Below are positions 11,431 through 23,570 of a stretch of 64,000 bases of DNA, one piece after another (position 1 is the stretch's first letter; every line of letters starts with the position of its first letter). The translations under genes were made by a program, and so were the position numbers. The notes beneath the pieces were generated by a model. It was given only the letters and a program-made list of their open reading frames with translations, had not been told where the DNA came from and searched no databases. Source of the stretch: Delphinus delphis (lineage: Eukaryota; Chordata; Mammalia; Artiodactyla; Delphinidae). The DNA is taken from assembly GCF_949987515.2 (NCBI RefSeq), contig NC_082702.1, positions 55,893,600-55,957,599 on the forward strand. Direction: 5' to 3'.

Positions 11431-13470
11431 AATTCTTAGATTTTTGGTGAGATTGGGTTGGTAGATGTGGCCTCCTCATCTACTAGGGAATGTCCTATCA
11501 TACTGTACTTTGCAGGGAAAAAAAAAATCAGGCCTTAGTAACCCCTAACGTGACCCTTTCCCAAAGGACAGTGGCCTCACCTCTTACAGGGTCCCTCAAC
11601 AAAGCAGTTCTACATTCGTATCTGGAATTGTCTCTCCTTGCTGGTCTAGCTACACAATCAGAAATTTTGAAGCCACTCGGGCAGGTGGGGGGCGGTGTAT
11701 TAAGAAGAGGGAATTTGGGGGTGAGGGAGTAAAAAGAGATGCAGTGCCTTTGTTTTTTTTAAGAGCTCCGTATAGATTTAAAGCTTGGGGTAAAAGGGAA
11801 AAAAATCAGTGAGCATTTTTTTTACAAGTCTTCAGGGGAAAACGCATTTTTCCGGCTTGTTCCCACCGATGCCAGGCCTTCCACAGCTTCGGGTTGATGG
11901 TTGCCCTGAGCCTGGATTAGAGCTGAGGGCAGTGCTTGTTGGGGGCTGGCCGAATTTGAGTTAATCTGCGCCCAGGTCTCGCCCCCAGAGCCCGAGCCCA
12001 CCCAGTGGAAGCCCACAGCCTTGAAGATCAGGGCCTTCCTTCTCCCTCTCCCCCTGCAGAGAGACAGGAAGCACCCTCTGACCAGGCCTGGACTGCCGCC
12101 CAGTGGGCATTTGGCCACTTACTTAATGGCCTGCGGGGTTGGGAAGTCATGGAACATTGGGCTTGGAAGGGACCTCAGAGGTCAGATGGCCCAGCCCCTC
12201 CCTCCTCTCCATTTGGTGGTCTCGGACGGTCACACCTGCCAGGCTACCGTGGGTTGTTAGAATGTTGCTTTTTACAGGGAACACACACGTGCATTTCACT
12301 TAGTTCTGTGCTCCTGGGACACAAAACCAGTCTGTCCCCTCCTAAATATCACCGGTTTGAGCTGGGCAAGTGCTGGGCCCTGTGTTGACCCAGAAGGAGC
12401 GGCGAAGGAGGTCTGTGTCTCATCCTCAAGTTGCTTCAGGAACGAATAGGGAGCAAGATGAGTGAGGACGGAGTGCTCTGGAATCTCCCGGGGTCAGTCA
12501 CCCTGGTGGAGGAAATCCAGGAAGCCTCCGTGGAGGAGGTGGCGTTGGAGGCAGGCCTTGGAAGTGAGGTGTGCAGAGGCGGGGTGAGGCTGGGTGAAAG
12601 GAGGCTAGTACAGTGAGGAGGGATGAACAAGAATAGGGAAGCCACTCTTAAGACATTCAGCATGTTAAGTTCATGCCAGGTGTGCTGAGAACTGGGTGCT
12701 GGGCCGTCCCTGCCCTGGTGGAAGTGGGGGATGTGGATTGAGTAATACAGGGTAAAAAATGCTGGTGCCCGGGAGCGTGTGTAGAAATTTCTGGGAGTGC
12801 AGAGGAAGCACCGATTGGTTTTGAAGTAGGGGTGGAGTCAGCATCTGAGAGGCCACAGAGAGGAGGTGAAGTTTGAGCTGGCCTTTCTAGTCTGGGCACT
12901 TGAAAGGAAAGGCCACCAGTCCTGCCCTGATTCTTAGAGGTGCCTGCTGGTGACAGGGCTCTGAAGCCTGCACATCCTTTAAAGAGAGTGTCTAGACAGC
13001 AGGACCCCTTCTAGACTGTGAAGGCCCTGGACCTGAAGCACGAGAAGGAGAAAGTGAGTGGGCAGGATGGAGCCTCACTCAGAAGGGGCCTCCCTGGCTG
13101 CCCAGTGGGCCCTTGGGCCTCTCGCCCCACTCTGGAGACCAGGCAGCGGCACTAGGACCAGCCCTTGCCCTCAGAGAATGGGGGCCGGGCAGGCAGGGCC
13201 CAGCTGGGGGGAGGCAGCGCTGTCCCCGCAGGGGGCTGGGCCAGGCCCCTGGAAGATGGCGGCCTTCGCACTGGGCCTCCCAGGAAGGGCAGAAAGGAGA
13301 GTATTAGAGGGAGAGGAGAGCTTGGCGAGGAGGGATAAAGCAGCGTGGTGGGAAATGAAGCCACGGGGTGGGTCGGAACCACGTTTGGAGCGTCTTGAAT
13401 GGCGTAAGGCCAGTGACACGTGACCCTGATTCTGCTGTAAGTGGGTGGGAACCCAGGGCTTTAAAGTAGC
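11431..13470. other. Intron sequence with possible L2-like stretches
   Basis: Mostly unique. 12490-12900 (GGAGGAGGTGGCGTTGGAGG and surroundings) is reminiscent of a common old LINE/L2-type repeat but is too diverged to delimit. No gene. Confidence 0.35.
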
Positions 13471-13985
13471 CAAGTTCATCTGTTTATTCCACATGTGTTT
13501 ACGACATGCCAGGCACTGGCCCAGGCACGCGGAAATACGGCCGAGAAGCTCCCAGGAGCCGTGCCCTCCTAGAGCACCCGTGCCAGCAGCGAGCCCATGG
13601 CACTGCATCCCCCCGCGCGGGCTCTGGAGAAGGGAATGGGGTAGCCAGAGTGTGGGTGGGGGTGGCCAGAGACCCGAAGAAACAGAGGGGTTAGCCCTGG
13701 AGAGGGCTGAGGGGAAAGTCCCAGGCAGAGGGTCAAACATGTGCAAAGGTCCTGGGGCCTCAAGGGTGTCCGTGTGGCCGCAGGGGCAGGAGGGGTGCGG
13801 GATGAGCTGGGAGAGCTGGGAGCAGAGGAGGGGGCAGTGTGACTTCAGCCGCTCCTTCTGGCTGCTGGGCTGAGATAGATTCCGGGCGGTTGGGGGGCAG
13901 GAGGGAGGCCAGCGTGGAGGTGACCGCCAAGGACCAGGCCGGACCAGGCAGGGAGAGGTGGGTGATCTAGAGGTACGTGTGGGTC
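13470..13985 (+). repeat. Ancient LINE-like repeat (L2-type) candidate
   Basis: The series GACATGCCAGGCACTGGCCC, then CCCAGGCAGAGGGTCAAACA and TGTGCAAAGGTCCTGGGGC follows the order of a widespread mammalian L2-type repeat. Family assignment is from memory. Confidence 0.45.
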
Positions 13986-14133
13986 AGATGGCGGCGTGCC
14001 TCGTCCCATCTGTTTTAGGAAGGCGGCTCGGGCAGCCTCCATCGTGGATGCAGACTGTCAGCAGAGGCTCCCCTCAGAGCCATGGGGTCCTGCAGGAAGA
14101 GGGCAGGGGGCTCTGAGTGTGGGCCAGCACCCC

Positions 14134-14325
14134 GGTGGTTCTCAGAGTGGGGTTCTTGGGCCAGCAGCATTGGCACCAGCTGGAGCTGATAAGATGCAGA
14201 TTCTCGGGAACTCCCACCCCCGCACCAAGACCTACTGAGGCAGGAAGTCTGTGGTGGGGTCCGGCAATCTGTGTGTTCTCAGCCCTCCAGGGGATTCTCG
14301 TGCTCGCTCAGGGGTGAGAACTGGT
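14134..14325 (+). mobile_element. MER5A-like non-autonomous hAT (Charlie) transposon relic
   Basis: Starts GGTGGTTCTCAGAGTGGGG, carries AGATGCAGATTCTCGGGAAC, GACCTACTGAGGCAGGAAG and GGGGTCCGGCAATCTGTGTG, and ends GGGGTGAGAACTGG, an inverted copy of the start. The length of about 190 bp matches MER5A. Confidence 0.85.
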
Positions 14326-14604
14326 CTAACACTTCGGCCTGACTGCGGAAACAAGCTGGCGGTAACTGGTCCCCAGGAAGTTTGAGAATGGAGTTTTAAT
14401 TAACATAGGAGCCCTTGGCAAGTGAAAGAGCAGGGGATTAGAGTAATCGGGAAGGGCCTCCTAGGAAGAAAGTGGTGCGTGGGGTTTCAGGGCCTGCCCT
14501 CAGGTGGGTAGCAGCAAGAAGCTGAGGTTCCAGGGGTGCCCCTCTGGGGGTCTGCCTGGCGGGCTTCAAGGTCAGCGAACTTTTCTGATGCTGCAGTGCT
14601 GGTT

Positions 14605-14822
14605 GGAACAAAGACTCTGGGGTGAGAGCACTGGGGTCGATCCTGTCTCAGCTCCTGGCAGGCTGTGTGACTCTGGGCAGGTTACTTACCTTCTCTGGGC
14701 CTCAGTTTCCCCATCTGTTAAATGGGGCCAACGGTAGGGCCTGCCTCCTCGGGTTGTTGTGAGCATTCGGTGAGTTAATCTGTGGAAACGCGGACCAGGC
14801 ACCGCGGAACCGTTAGCTGCGC
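14605..14822 (+). repeat. MIR SINE, near full length
   Basis: TGTGTGACTCTGGGCAGGTT, CTCTGGGCCTCAGTTTCCCC and CATCTGTTAAATGGGG, followed by GTTGTTGTGAGCATTCGGTG: a well preserved forward MIR. Confidence 0.88.
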
Positions 14823-17690
14823 TTACGTTTGGACTTCGCTCTGCCTGTGTCTTGGATTCTGGACCGATGTGAGGAAGGAGGCCCTTCCCGAGGGACCTGG
14901 ATGAGTCATGCTTGGTGGGGGGCAGCGGCCGGGGCAAGGAGCGCATTGCCCGTGGCCCCTGGGGCTGGGCAGGCCCGTTTGCTCAGGCTCGAAATGGCTG
15001 TCAGCCAGCTGGGGCCATGCACGACGCTCTGGTCACAAGATGGTAAGTTCTAAATAAGTAAAGAAGAAATGGAATCGCCTTGATTAGATCGTCCTGGCCC
15101 CTTTCCCACTGCCCCCCATGTCAGAAAAGGAAAATGGGGTGAGCCCGGGACCCTGGGTCTTCCTGGGTGGCGGGTGGCGTTGCCAGACCGTCTCCAGTGG
15201 AGACTTTCATTTTAATGAATTCCTTCTCCGACCGCTCCACCCCCAGAGGACTCCAGTGTCACCCTCAAGCCAGCGACAGAGCCCACGCCAGAGGCAGACG
15301 GCACCTCGTCTCGTACACTGGGGCCTTCTTTGAAGCTGCCCGACACTGGTCTCCACCCCCTTGTCACTCTTGTCCTATAATTCATTTAGGATTAGCTTTC
15401 AGAGCTCCTCCAGTCCTAACTTCTGTCGTCTTGGTAACTGTGTCAACCGTTCGCTGGTTTCCCGTGATTATCTGACAAGAGAAAAGGGGGGCTGGCAGGG
15501 AACATAAAGGAAGGGGAGGAGGAGATAGTGCCTGGGTCTTAATTGAACTCCCTGGAGGGGCCCGGCGGGTGGGGCTGCCTGCCGGAGAGCAGTTAGAGAA
15601 AGGATGGGGTGAGGTGAGGCACCCCCCCGGCAGCTGCGTGCGGAGGCGGGTGGCACACGGGCTTCTCACCCCCTCTGGGAATGAGTGGCACAGGTATCCC
15701 CAGCCTTTATCTTAGATCTTAAGGGCCCAGGGCCAAAGATGTCACTCTCTCCCCCCGCCACTGCTCTTTTGAGAAGTCTCCCACCCAGGCAGACTTCACC
15801 GCATCTCTACTTCAGCGCTCACCGTGACAGCATGCTGGCCCGTGGTGGGGTGGGGCCCCATCAACGTCTCCCTGGACTCCCTGGGATGGAGGAGACCTTC
15901 ATAAGCACATGTGTGGTTATAATACGATGTCGTTTATTATGCTCACGTGTGCGGCGGGTCAGGCCTTCAGAAAGGGCGTGATGGGGTGCAGGTGGTCTCT
16001 GCTTCACGTGGCCTGGGGCCTCTGCTAGGAAGACTGGGAGGCTGGAGGCCGTTTGGTGGCCAGGCTCGGGAATCGTCTGAGGGCTTGTTCCACCCTCTCG
16101 TCCGGCAGGTGATGCTGGCTGCTGGCCAGGACCTCAGCTGGGGTTCTCAGTCCCGGCACCTCCGTGTGGCCCCTGCACGCGGCTTGGGCGTTCTCACATC
16201 ATGGTGGCCTCGGGGAAGCCGTGCTTCCTACGTGGGGACTCAGGGCTCCAAAGGCAGGCGTCCCGGCTCGCAAGGGGGAAGCTGCGTGGCCTTTTGGGAC
16301 CCAGCCTCAGAAGTCACACAGTTTCACTTACGCCACATTCTGTTCCTTACAAGTGAGGGGTGAGCCTGCCCGGGGTCAACTGGAGGGGAGTGAAGCCCCA
16401 CTTGTCGATGTGGGCATAGCGAGGTGCGAGCAGAGCTTGGGGGTGGGAGGTGGTGGAGCCTCTTCGGAACACATACTCCATTCGCCTGCCGGCTCTGTGT
16501 CCGGGTAGGTGGTGGCCTTGTCTTTTCCAGGGACAACTTCCCAAGTGTCCTGAACTGTATGCGGTGGGGCTTCAAGCAGAGGCCTTGGTGTGCTGGTGGG
16601 GCAGCCGGGAGGTGCACGCCTAGGTGGTCTCCCACGGCAGCCAGATCCATCCGCCAGTATCCACCAGTTTCAGGTTCACTTTCCCTGTACAAATAAGGGT
16701 TGTTTCTCAAAATAAGGGCCTTGTTACTTGTCACAGAAGAAAGACCAGCCCCTCACCGGGATCAGTGAGAAGCCTAGTGTGCCTTTTGGGGAGCTGCTAA
16801 TGAGCTATGTCTGATTTTTATGAAACTCCGTGGTAAATTATTAATTTGGGCCAGAAATGAAAGTGTGGAACCAGAGAGGCTCATGAATATTCATCCTCGG
16901 CTTCAGCGTGCAGGGGTTGATCCGTGGCTAGGGCAGCCAGCTAGGCTCGTGACCCAGAGACGGACGAGGTACCTGGGGAGGGGGCTCCTGGGAAAGCTTC
17001 CACCTTTGTCTCGCTCAGTTTCTCCATCCATAGATGGGGCTGATAACTGACATCTCATTATTAGCATAGTGGCAGCTAGAGCAGGGCTGGGAGCGGCTTG
17101 AGAGAGGGGAGCATTCGTCAGAGGGTCCCTGACCCCTGGGGTTTCACCGCAGTGACTCTGTCGCTATCATCGAGTCACGGACGGTGGTTAACGCTGCCAG
17201 GAAGAAACCAGCTGGCCGCACTGCTCTGCCTCTGCTTCTCTCTTAGGGTCTCCTGGGAGTCAGTGCTGGGGACCCCATGGAGATCAGATCCCCTTGATGG
17301 GGAGACACCCTTCGGTTGTGGAATATCATGGTGGTCTTGAGGCCACCTCCAAGGTGGAATGTAACGGGCCTCCGCCACGTTGGAACTGCTCTGCGTAGTA
17401 TATGAACGTTTCCAGGCTGGTTCTGCGGGGGTCTGCTCCTCCGTGACAGAGCCTTCTAGCATGGGAGGCGTGGGAGGCAAGGCCCTTGGCAGTGAACCCC
17501 CTGCATGTGTGTCTCGCCTGACCTTCTCCACCCCTCTGCCATGCTCTGTCCAGGCTCTTTCCACTGCCTAGACTTCCATGCTCAGAAGTGTGGAAACCTT
17601 CCTGGGCTCCCCCATTAGGACTGGTCGCTCCTTCCTCTGTGCTCCCACGTTGTAATGGTAGGAGCGACCTCCTCTTTATTGAGGAGGGGG
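14823..17690. other. Intron sequence with an AT-rich unique block (16790-17080)
   Basis: No gene. From 16790 there is AT-rich non-repeat DNA with TTATTAATTTGG and ATGAATATTCATCC (a palindromic ATGAATATTCAT), set in GC-rich surroundings, a possible enhancer. The rest is unremarkable. Confidence 0.35.
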
Positions 17691-17694
17691 CATA

Positions 17695-17945
17695 GCCCCG
17701 CAGTTGAGCTCATGGGCTCAGAAGCCAGGTGGTCAGGGTTCAAATCCCGGCTCTGCCATTTATTCCTTGTGAGCTAGCTCTTGGGCGGGCTGCTTGGATG
17801 TCCTGTGCCTCAGTTTACTCAAGTGTAAAATGTGGAGGATGCTACTTCCTGAGCTTGCTGTGAGAAGTAAAGGATTTGTACATTTCAAGGGGCCAGCACG
17901 GAGCACAGCGCGTAGTGGGCCTTCCACAGGTGTTTACCTGCTGTC
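17695..17945 (+). repeat. MIR SINE, near full length
   Basis: GGTTCAAATCCCGGCTCTGC, then GTGCCTCAGTTTACTCAAG, TGTAAAATGTGGAGGATG and a MIR-type 3' portion. Confidence 0.85.
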
Positions 17946-19600
17946 GGTGTTCTCGTTAAGCGTGATCGTCGTTACCGTCTTGTTTCCGGCTGGGATTGGA
18001 GGTCCAGGGCAGGCCCCCCGGGTCTCCCCAGCTCAGCGTGGGAGCACAGCAGGCCTTTGCTGGTGACTGCAGTCTCATGTCAGTGTGTGTTTTCCCTGCT
18101 TCTCGGGAACCCGGGACTTCTGATCACACTGTCACCCTAGCGTGCTGTGGTGAGGGCCTTGGAGGCACGCTGGGCTCGTGTGGGTTTGGGTGGGTCTCTT
18201 CGGGGCTTTGCACCTGCCCTCAGCTTGGATGGGCCTGTTTGTATCTCAGCCCCTGCCTGGAGATCGTCTCTGCGTGGAGCTGAGGCCACTTCCTGCCTGA
18301 GCCCCGGGCGTGGAGGCGGGGGTTTCGATCCCCCGCCGCCTGGCAGAGGAGGACACAGAAAAGCGAGGTTGCTGGCGGCTTCCGGGGTTAGAGCCAAGAT
18401 ATGACCTGCAGCCCCGGGTTCCCAGGTTGAACCGGCGGCTCCTCTCAGCAAGCTCTTCAGAGAAACGGCTCTCGGGGGCAGGCTGAGCTGCCAGATGGGA
18501 TTAAATGTCGCCTGTCTGAGTCCCAGGGACACAGGCTGGTTCTGAGGGCCTTGTCCAGGGTGGGGGAGTCCTGGATGGCCTTGGCCCTCGGTCAGCGTTG
18601 GCCTTCGAGGCTTTGGCGTTAGGGGAGATCCTCAGAGCCCAGGCCGTGTGGGGGGCACTGCCCAGTGTGTGGAGGTGAGAGGAAAAGTGTTGGGGGAGGA
18701 AAGACCTTGCCCTTGACCCGCCTCTGCCCTTGATGCTCAGGGTCTTCCGGGGTCCCGCAGGTGGGCTGCAGGCGGGCTGTTGGAGGCCTGACACCTGCTG
18801 CGTGACGAAGCCGCGGCACTCCTCCTGGCCTGCAGAGTGGTTCATGAAAAGCATGTGAGGTTTTATGTGGCTTATTGAAACCAGTAACTCCACCTGCCTG
18901 GCCTTTCATTCTGGTTTTGATGCCTTTGACTCAGGGCTCTGTCACCTCCCAGGTGCTCGGGCTCAGAGTGAAGCAGCCAGTGGGTCAGACCGGTGGGGCG
19001 AGCCCAGTGGAAGGAATAATAAAGCAAATAGCCCGCAACCAACTTTGTTCTCCTTGCCCTGGTTTGGAAAGACGTTGGCTTCTTGCAGCTGCAACTGCCG
19101 GGGCAGTTGTCGAGCAACTTGCTGGGTGCCAGGCCTGGGGCTGAGGGGAGGATGGAAAGTAAGTCACAGGTCATGCCTTTGAGGCCCTCCTGGCCACCTG
19201 AGCAGGGGAGGGGCTAAGCCCCACGTGGACGGCCAGCTTTGGGGCCTTGGAAGGATGCAGAGGACTCCAGGGGCTCAGAGGACAGAGAGTTCCCAATTGG
19301 CTGGAGCAATCTGAGAGGGCTTCCTGGAGGAGGTGGTGTCGGAAACAAGATTCTGAAGACTTAGTGGGTTTTGAAAGGGGAAGATGGGGGAGGTGTGAAG
19401 GGAGGAGACAAACTGTAATGTGCCCTCCAGTGACCTGGGATCTTAAGGGGCAGGTTCTGATTCAAGTGGGTCAGGGTGGTGCCTGACAAACCAGATGGGG
19501 ACTTTCCCTCCCTTGAGGCTCTGAGGTCATCTGCATCCTCCCCAGGCCCAGGTTGCATCGATGTGGCTGATCCATAGGGCACACTTGGAGTAGCGAGGGG
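17946..19600. other. Intron sequence, no gene seen
   Basis: GC-rich unique DNA. At 19310-19370, CTTCCTGGAGGAGGTGGTGT may be a small relic of the same L2-type repeat as at 13.5 kb. Confidence 0.35.
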
Positions 19601-20130
19601 CCAGGCCTAGCCACACGTGACCATCGAAACATAAACCGTAAAATTAAATTGATTAAAATGAAACAAAATCAAGGGACTTCCTTGGTTGCACAGTGGTTAA
19701 GAATCCACCTGCCAATGCAGGGGACATGGGTTCTATCCCAGGTCCGGGAAGATCCCACATGCCGTGGAGCAGCTAAGCCCGTGTGCCACAGCTACTGAGC
19801 CTGCGTGCCACACCTACTGAAGCCCATGCACCTTCAGCACCTGCTCTACAACAAGAGAAGCCACCGCAGTGAGAAGCCCGTGCACCGCAACAGAGTAGCC
19901 CCCGCTCGCCTCAACTAGACAAAGCCCGCTCGCAGCAGCAAACACCCAACGCAGCCAAAAATTAAAATTAAAATAAATAAATAAAATGAAACAAAATCAA
20001 AACTTCCATTCCTCAGTCACACTGGCCCCACTTCAAGTGCTCAGTCGCCACATGGGGCTGATGGCCACAGTACTGGACGGTGCAGGAAGAGAATGTTTCC
20101 ATCATCATGGAAACTTCCATCGGACAGGCC
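19601..20130 (-). mobile_element. MER3-like hAT relic, split by a CHR SINE
   Basis: The left part (AGCCACACGTGACC with AAATTAAATTGATTAAAATG) and the right part (TCAAGTGCTCAGTCGCCACA, then CATCATCATGGAAACTTCC and GGACAG) are the two sides of one MER3-type element. They are separated only by the SINE at 19673-19981 and its target duplication. The strand assignment is by convention and uncertain. Confidence 0.7.
19654..20000 (+). mobile_element. CHR-family SINE (long form), 19-bp perfect target duplication, nested in MER3
   Basis: The TSD TAAAATGAAACAAAATCAA (19654-19672) is repeated exactly at 19982-20000. The forward body runs from GGGACTTCCTTGGTTGCAC through GAAGCCCATGCACC to an AAAATAAATAAA tail. 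It inserted into the AT-rich core of an older MER3. Confidence 0.95.
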
Positions 20131-20667
20131 TGGCTTGTGACCTCGGGCAGGGGCCAGGGGACGCCAGCAGGGGCCTGGGACAGCCTTTGAGTCTTCGCAG
20201 AGAGGCTCTCAGGAGCCTGGGGATGCTCTTCGCTGTGTCAGGGGCCACGGGGAAGCCCTGGACGGGGATTGACCTACCTGTAACATTAAACACAGGAAGG
20301 ACAGTTCAGAGGAAACGAGAGCCCAAGTCGGGGGGGCGGGGGCCAGAGCCATTATGGAGGTCAGACTAGCAGCGTCACGTGTGGGTGACGAGGGCCAGGG
20401 AGGGGGTGGAAGTGGGGGACACGTGTTAGGAGCTGGAGAGATGGTGTCAGTGCCCGTCAGTGAAATGGGGAAGTGAGCTGGGTTGGAGGTAGGGGCCCGA
20501 AACCACCAAGTGACAGTTTGATGAAGGGAGGAGTGATTTCATTGTCAAGTGGTATTGGCTTTGGGGCCAGGTGGGCCCCGGAGGGCAACAGTTCTAGTGA
20601 TTTGTTACGTGCCTGTCCACTCATGTGCACATGCGCGTCATCTCCCGCGGGGGTAAGTCTCTCTAGA

Positions 20668-20803
20668 AGGTCTCAGGAATTCCCTGGCGGTCCAGTGGTT
20701 AAGGACTCGGCGCTTCCACTGCCAGGGCCCGGGTTCACTCCCTGGTCGGGGAACTAAGATCCTACAGGCCTTGTGGCCAAAAACACCCAAAAAAATAGGT
20801 CTC
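20668..20803 (+). mobile_element. Short tRNA-derived cetartiodactyl SINE (CHRL/CHR-1-like)
   Basis: The body of about 120 bp starts AGGAATTCCCTGGCGGTCC, carries GGGCCCGGGTTCACTCCC and GGGGAACTAAGATCC, and ends in an A-rich tail. The short TSD AGGTCTC lies at 20668-20674 and 20797-20803. This type lacks the long CHR body. Confidence 0.85.
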
Positions 20804-21219
20804 CAAATGGATTCACTCTCTCCTGTGTGCACACACACTTCAGTCTGTCCTCAACACACCCAGAAGTACAGAGCAGCATGAACCTGAAAGAGGCTGTTCC
20901 GGAACACAGCTCTCCTCCCTCGGTTTCTAGGGCCTCTCCCAAACCTAGGAGTCCCCGTGGCCACGGGACCTCAGTGACTTCTTCCAAGTGCTAGAGAAGA
21001 TCCGTGGAAAGGACACCTGAGCGTCCAGGGGGGCCTCCTGACGTCTGTGTCATCAGGGCAGTCCTCGTGAGGGGGATCACACACGAAGGCTGGACGTCAG
21101 GGAAACCTGGGCTGGGAAGAGGAGGGTTTGACTGTGTGAGTGTTGGCCTCCCGGGACACAACGGGCTCTGGTTAGGGGGCTGCCTGAAGCCCCAGGCGAG
21201 GGGTTAAAGGGGCTTCCCA

Positions 21220-21385
21220 TGCGTTGGTTCATCCAACCTTCACGTTCCCTGTTATCACCAGCCGCATATACAGAGGTGGAAACCGAAGCACAGAGAGGTT
21301 AAGTGACTTGCCCAAGGTCACACAGCCAGTAAGTGGAGGAGCCAGGGTATGAACCCTGACATTCTGATTCCAGAGACAGTAATGA
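21220..21385 (-). repeat. MIR SINE
   Basis: AAGCACAGAGAGGTTAAGTG, then ACTTGCCCAAGGTCACACAG and CCAGTAAGTGGAGGAGCC: classic reverse MIR. Confidence 0.9.
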
Positions 21386-21544
21386 CCCCCCCCTGTTTTC
21401 CAGCCCCTGAGTTACCCTCCATCTCCAGGATCATGGCACAAACTTTACATAACGTAGAGTCAGGAGCCCCACGGGGAGTTCTGCCCCTCCCGGGGATCAC
21501 CTCCCAGGCCTTGCCACCTTGCACGTCTCAGAGTTTCAGCTGGT

Positions 21545-22125
21545 TTTTTGAATTATTGAGACATAATTCACATACAATGAATTTAAAGTATGCACTTCGA
21601 TGATTTTTTAATACGAAGTGTTGCAATCACCAGTAATCTAGTTCTAGAACGTTTTTCGCCCCAAAAGAAACCCATTAGCAGCCACTCGCCACTTTACCCC
21701 ATCACCCAAGCCCTGGACAACCGCTGCTTTCCATCTCCAGGGACTCGCCTGTTCTGGACAGTTCATATGCGTGGAACCATACGGCATTTATCCTTCTGGG
21801 TCTGATTTCCTTTAGCGTTATGTCCTCAAGGTTCATCCGTGTCATTGCAGGTGTCAGAACGTCATTCCTTTTTATGAACAGATACCATTCCATCGTATGG
21901 ATGGAACACATTTGGTTTATCCGTTCATCCACTGATGGATGTTTGGGCTGTTGCCACTTCTTGGCTGTTGTGAATAACACTGCTGTGCACGTCTGTGTAC
22001 AAGTTTTTGTGTGGACACATGTTTTTATTTCTCTTGAGTGTGTACCCTGGAGTGGAATTGCAGGATCGCATGGTGGCTCTGCATTTAGGCTTCTGAGGAG
22101 CTGAGCTGTAAGACCGTTTGCCCGA
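21545..22125 (-). mobile_element. L1-lineage LINE fragment (old, ORF2 C-terminal/3' region)
   Basis: On the minus strand, a broken frame retains L1 ORF2-like blocks such as DPAIPL, VHTKTCTQ, KKWQQPKHPSVDERIN and SIHTMEW. On the plus strand, ATTGAGACATAATTCACATA and CATTCCTTTTTATGAACAG are typical reversed old-L1 sequence. It is 5'-truncated and inactive. Confidence 0.85.
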
Positions 22126-22860
22126 GCCTCGGTTTTCACTGCTGTGAAATGGAGCAGTGCCGTGATACACTGTTTTTCCGTATCAAGTGATACAGCTTCA
22201 CTGGAAACTCTCAGAAGCTAAATGATGCCTTTCATTGCTCCTGTTAATAGTAACACCAGGGCCACCCAGCAGGTGAGGCCACAGCAGGTGGCCAATAGCA
22301 CCCTTGCCCTTGCCAGCCTCTGCCCAGGAAGCATTTCCCCTCCTCTGGCCATCAGTGCTCAGAATGGACTCGTGAGTGAGTGTCCTTCATGTGTTTCTGG
22401 GGAACTTCCTACGAATTTGAGAGAAATTTCTCCAAAGCTGAATTCCATAGAAAAAGGGGTGAAGGCTGGGACATGTACGTAACCTCTGCCGCCCTCCTCT
22501 GGGTGGGGATTTTCGGGAGAACTTGGGTGGACGCAGTGTTGCCTTCTTGGCCGGGGCAGAATCAGGGCGTCCCAGGAGTTCAGCTTCTGGAGGACTGGTT
22601 TGGGGAGCCTTATTCCCCCTACATAGGGGTGGGGCGCCTGGACCTCCCATCTGGTTCTGACAGGCGGCCCCTGGAGCCTGAATTTTTCTTGGAGGGCGTC
22701 CAGCTGGTGCAGAGCTGGCTTGGCCCTGGCGCTCTTGTGGGAGAGAAAGGAAGCTATTGAGGGCCGGCCGTGGAAGTTGTAAACTGGATAAATGACCCTC
22801 CAGAATGCGTTTCTTCAGCTCTGCAGGGAGAATTCAGCCTGGGAAAATCCCAGTGTCCAT
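22126..22860. other. Intron sequence, no gene seen
   Basis: Unique DNA with no clear features. Confidence 0.4.
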
Positions 22861-22864
22861 TATT

Positions 22865-22940
22865 CAGCTGCAGCCCAGAGAGGGAAAGTGACTTGCCTGG
22901 GGTCACACAGCAAGTTCGAGCTGAGCTAGGAAGGCTCCTC
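22865..22940 (-). repeat. MIR SINE fragment
   Basis: CAGAGAGGGAAAGTGACTTG, then CCTGGGGTCACACAGCAAG. Confidence 0.7.
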
Positions 22941-23523
22941 CTGACACCAGTCTGTGCCTTTCAGCAGCTCTGAAATCCTCTCCTGCCCTCTGACATAACC
23001 TCTTCTATCCCATTAAAACCCGAGGCTTAATCCCCGCAGGTCAGCAGCAGCCGGCCTCCACAAAGCTGCCCCTCCCTCCACTTGACAGGGCCCAGGGGTC
23101 AGGAGGCCACCAGAGCAACCTCACAGGATACATCCCCAAACCACACAGTTCCTTTCTGGGGGTCTCCACCCTGCCTCTAAAGAGCTCCTGGGCCACCCTG
23201 CTAAGAGCCCACAGGGGAGCAGGTTTGGAAATGCAGCAGATGTACCTTCCAGAAAGCACAACGCCAGCCTGTCTGTCCCTTTTGCAGCTCTGCTGGGATT
23301 TGGGTGGCTTCCTAGATGGCAGGCCCCCTCGGTCCACCCATCAGCACGGGACGGGAGACAGCCTGACGTTTGTCCCTGCCACCCTGGAGACCCCGGGGCC
23401 CCTGGAGGGAGCCCGACAGGGTTATCAGTATCTGCTCTCCTCGGGGCGGGGGGAGGGGGGTGGCTGTAACCCCCAGCACCACCCCCCGCCGCCCCTGCTT
23501 TCAATTTATCAGCCTTGTCTGCT

Positions 23524-23570
23524 GCCAGCACTCCACCTTGCCCTGCCAGCACCCCACCTTGCCCTGCCAG
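23524..23570 (+). repeat. 21-bp tandem duplication
   Basis: GCCAGCACTCCACCTTGCCCT is followed directly by the same unit with one change, then by a partial third unit GCCAG. Confidence 0.9.

Noticed and set aside
21702..22139. 145-residue frame resembling reverse-transcriptase-type protein
   Set aside because: It is a decayed, 5'-truncated L1 ORF2 relic, not a gene.
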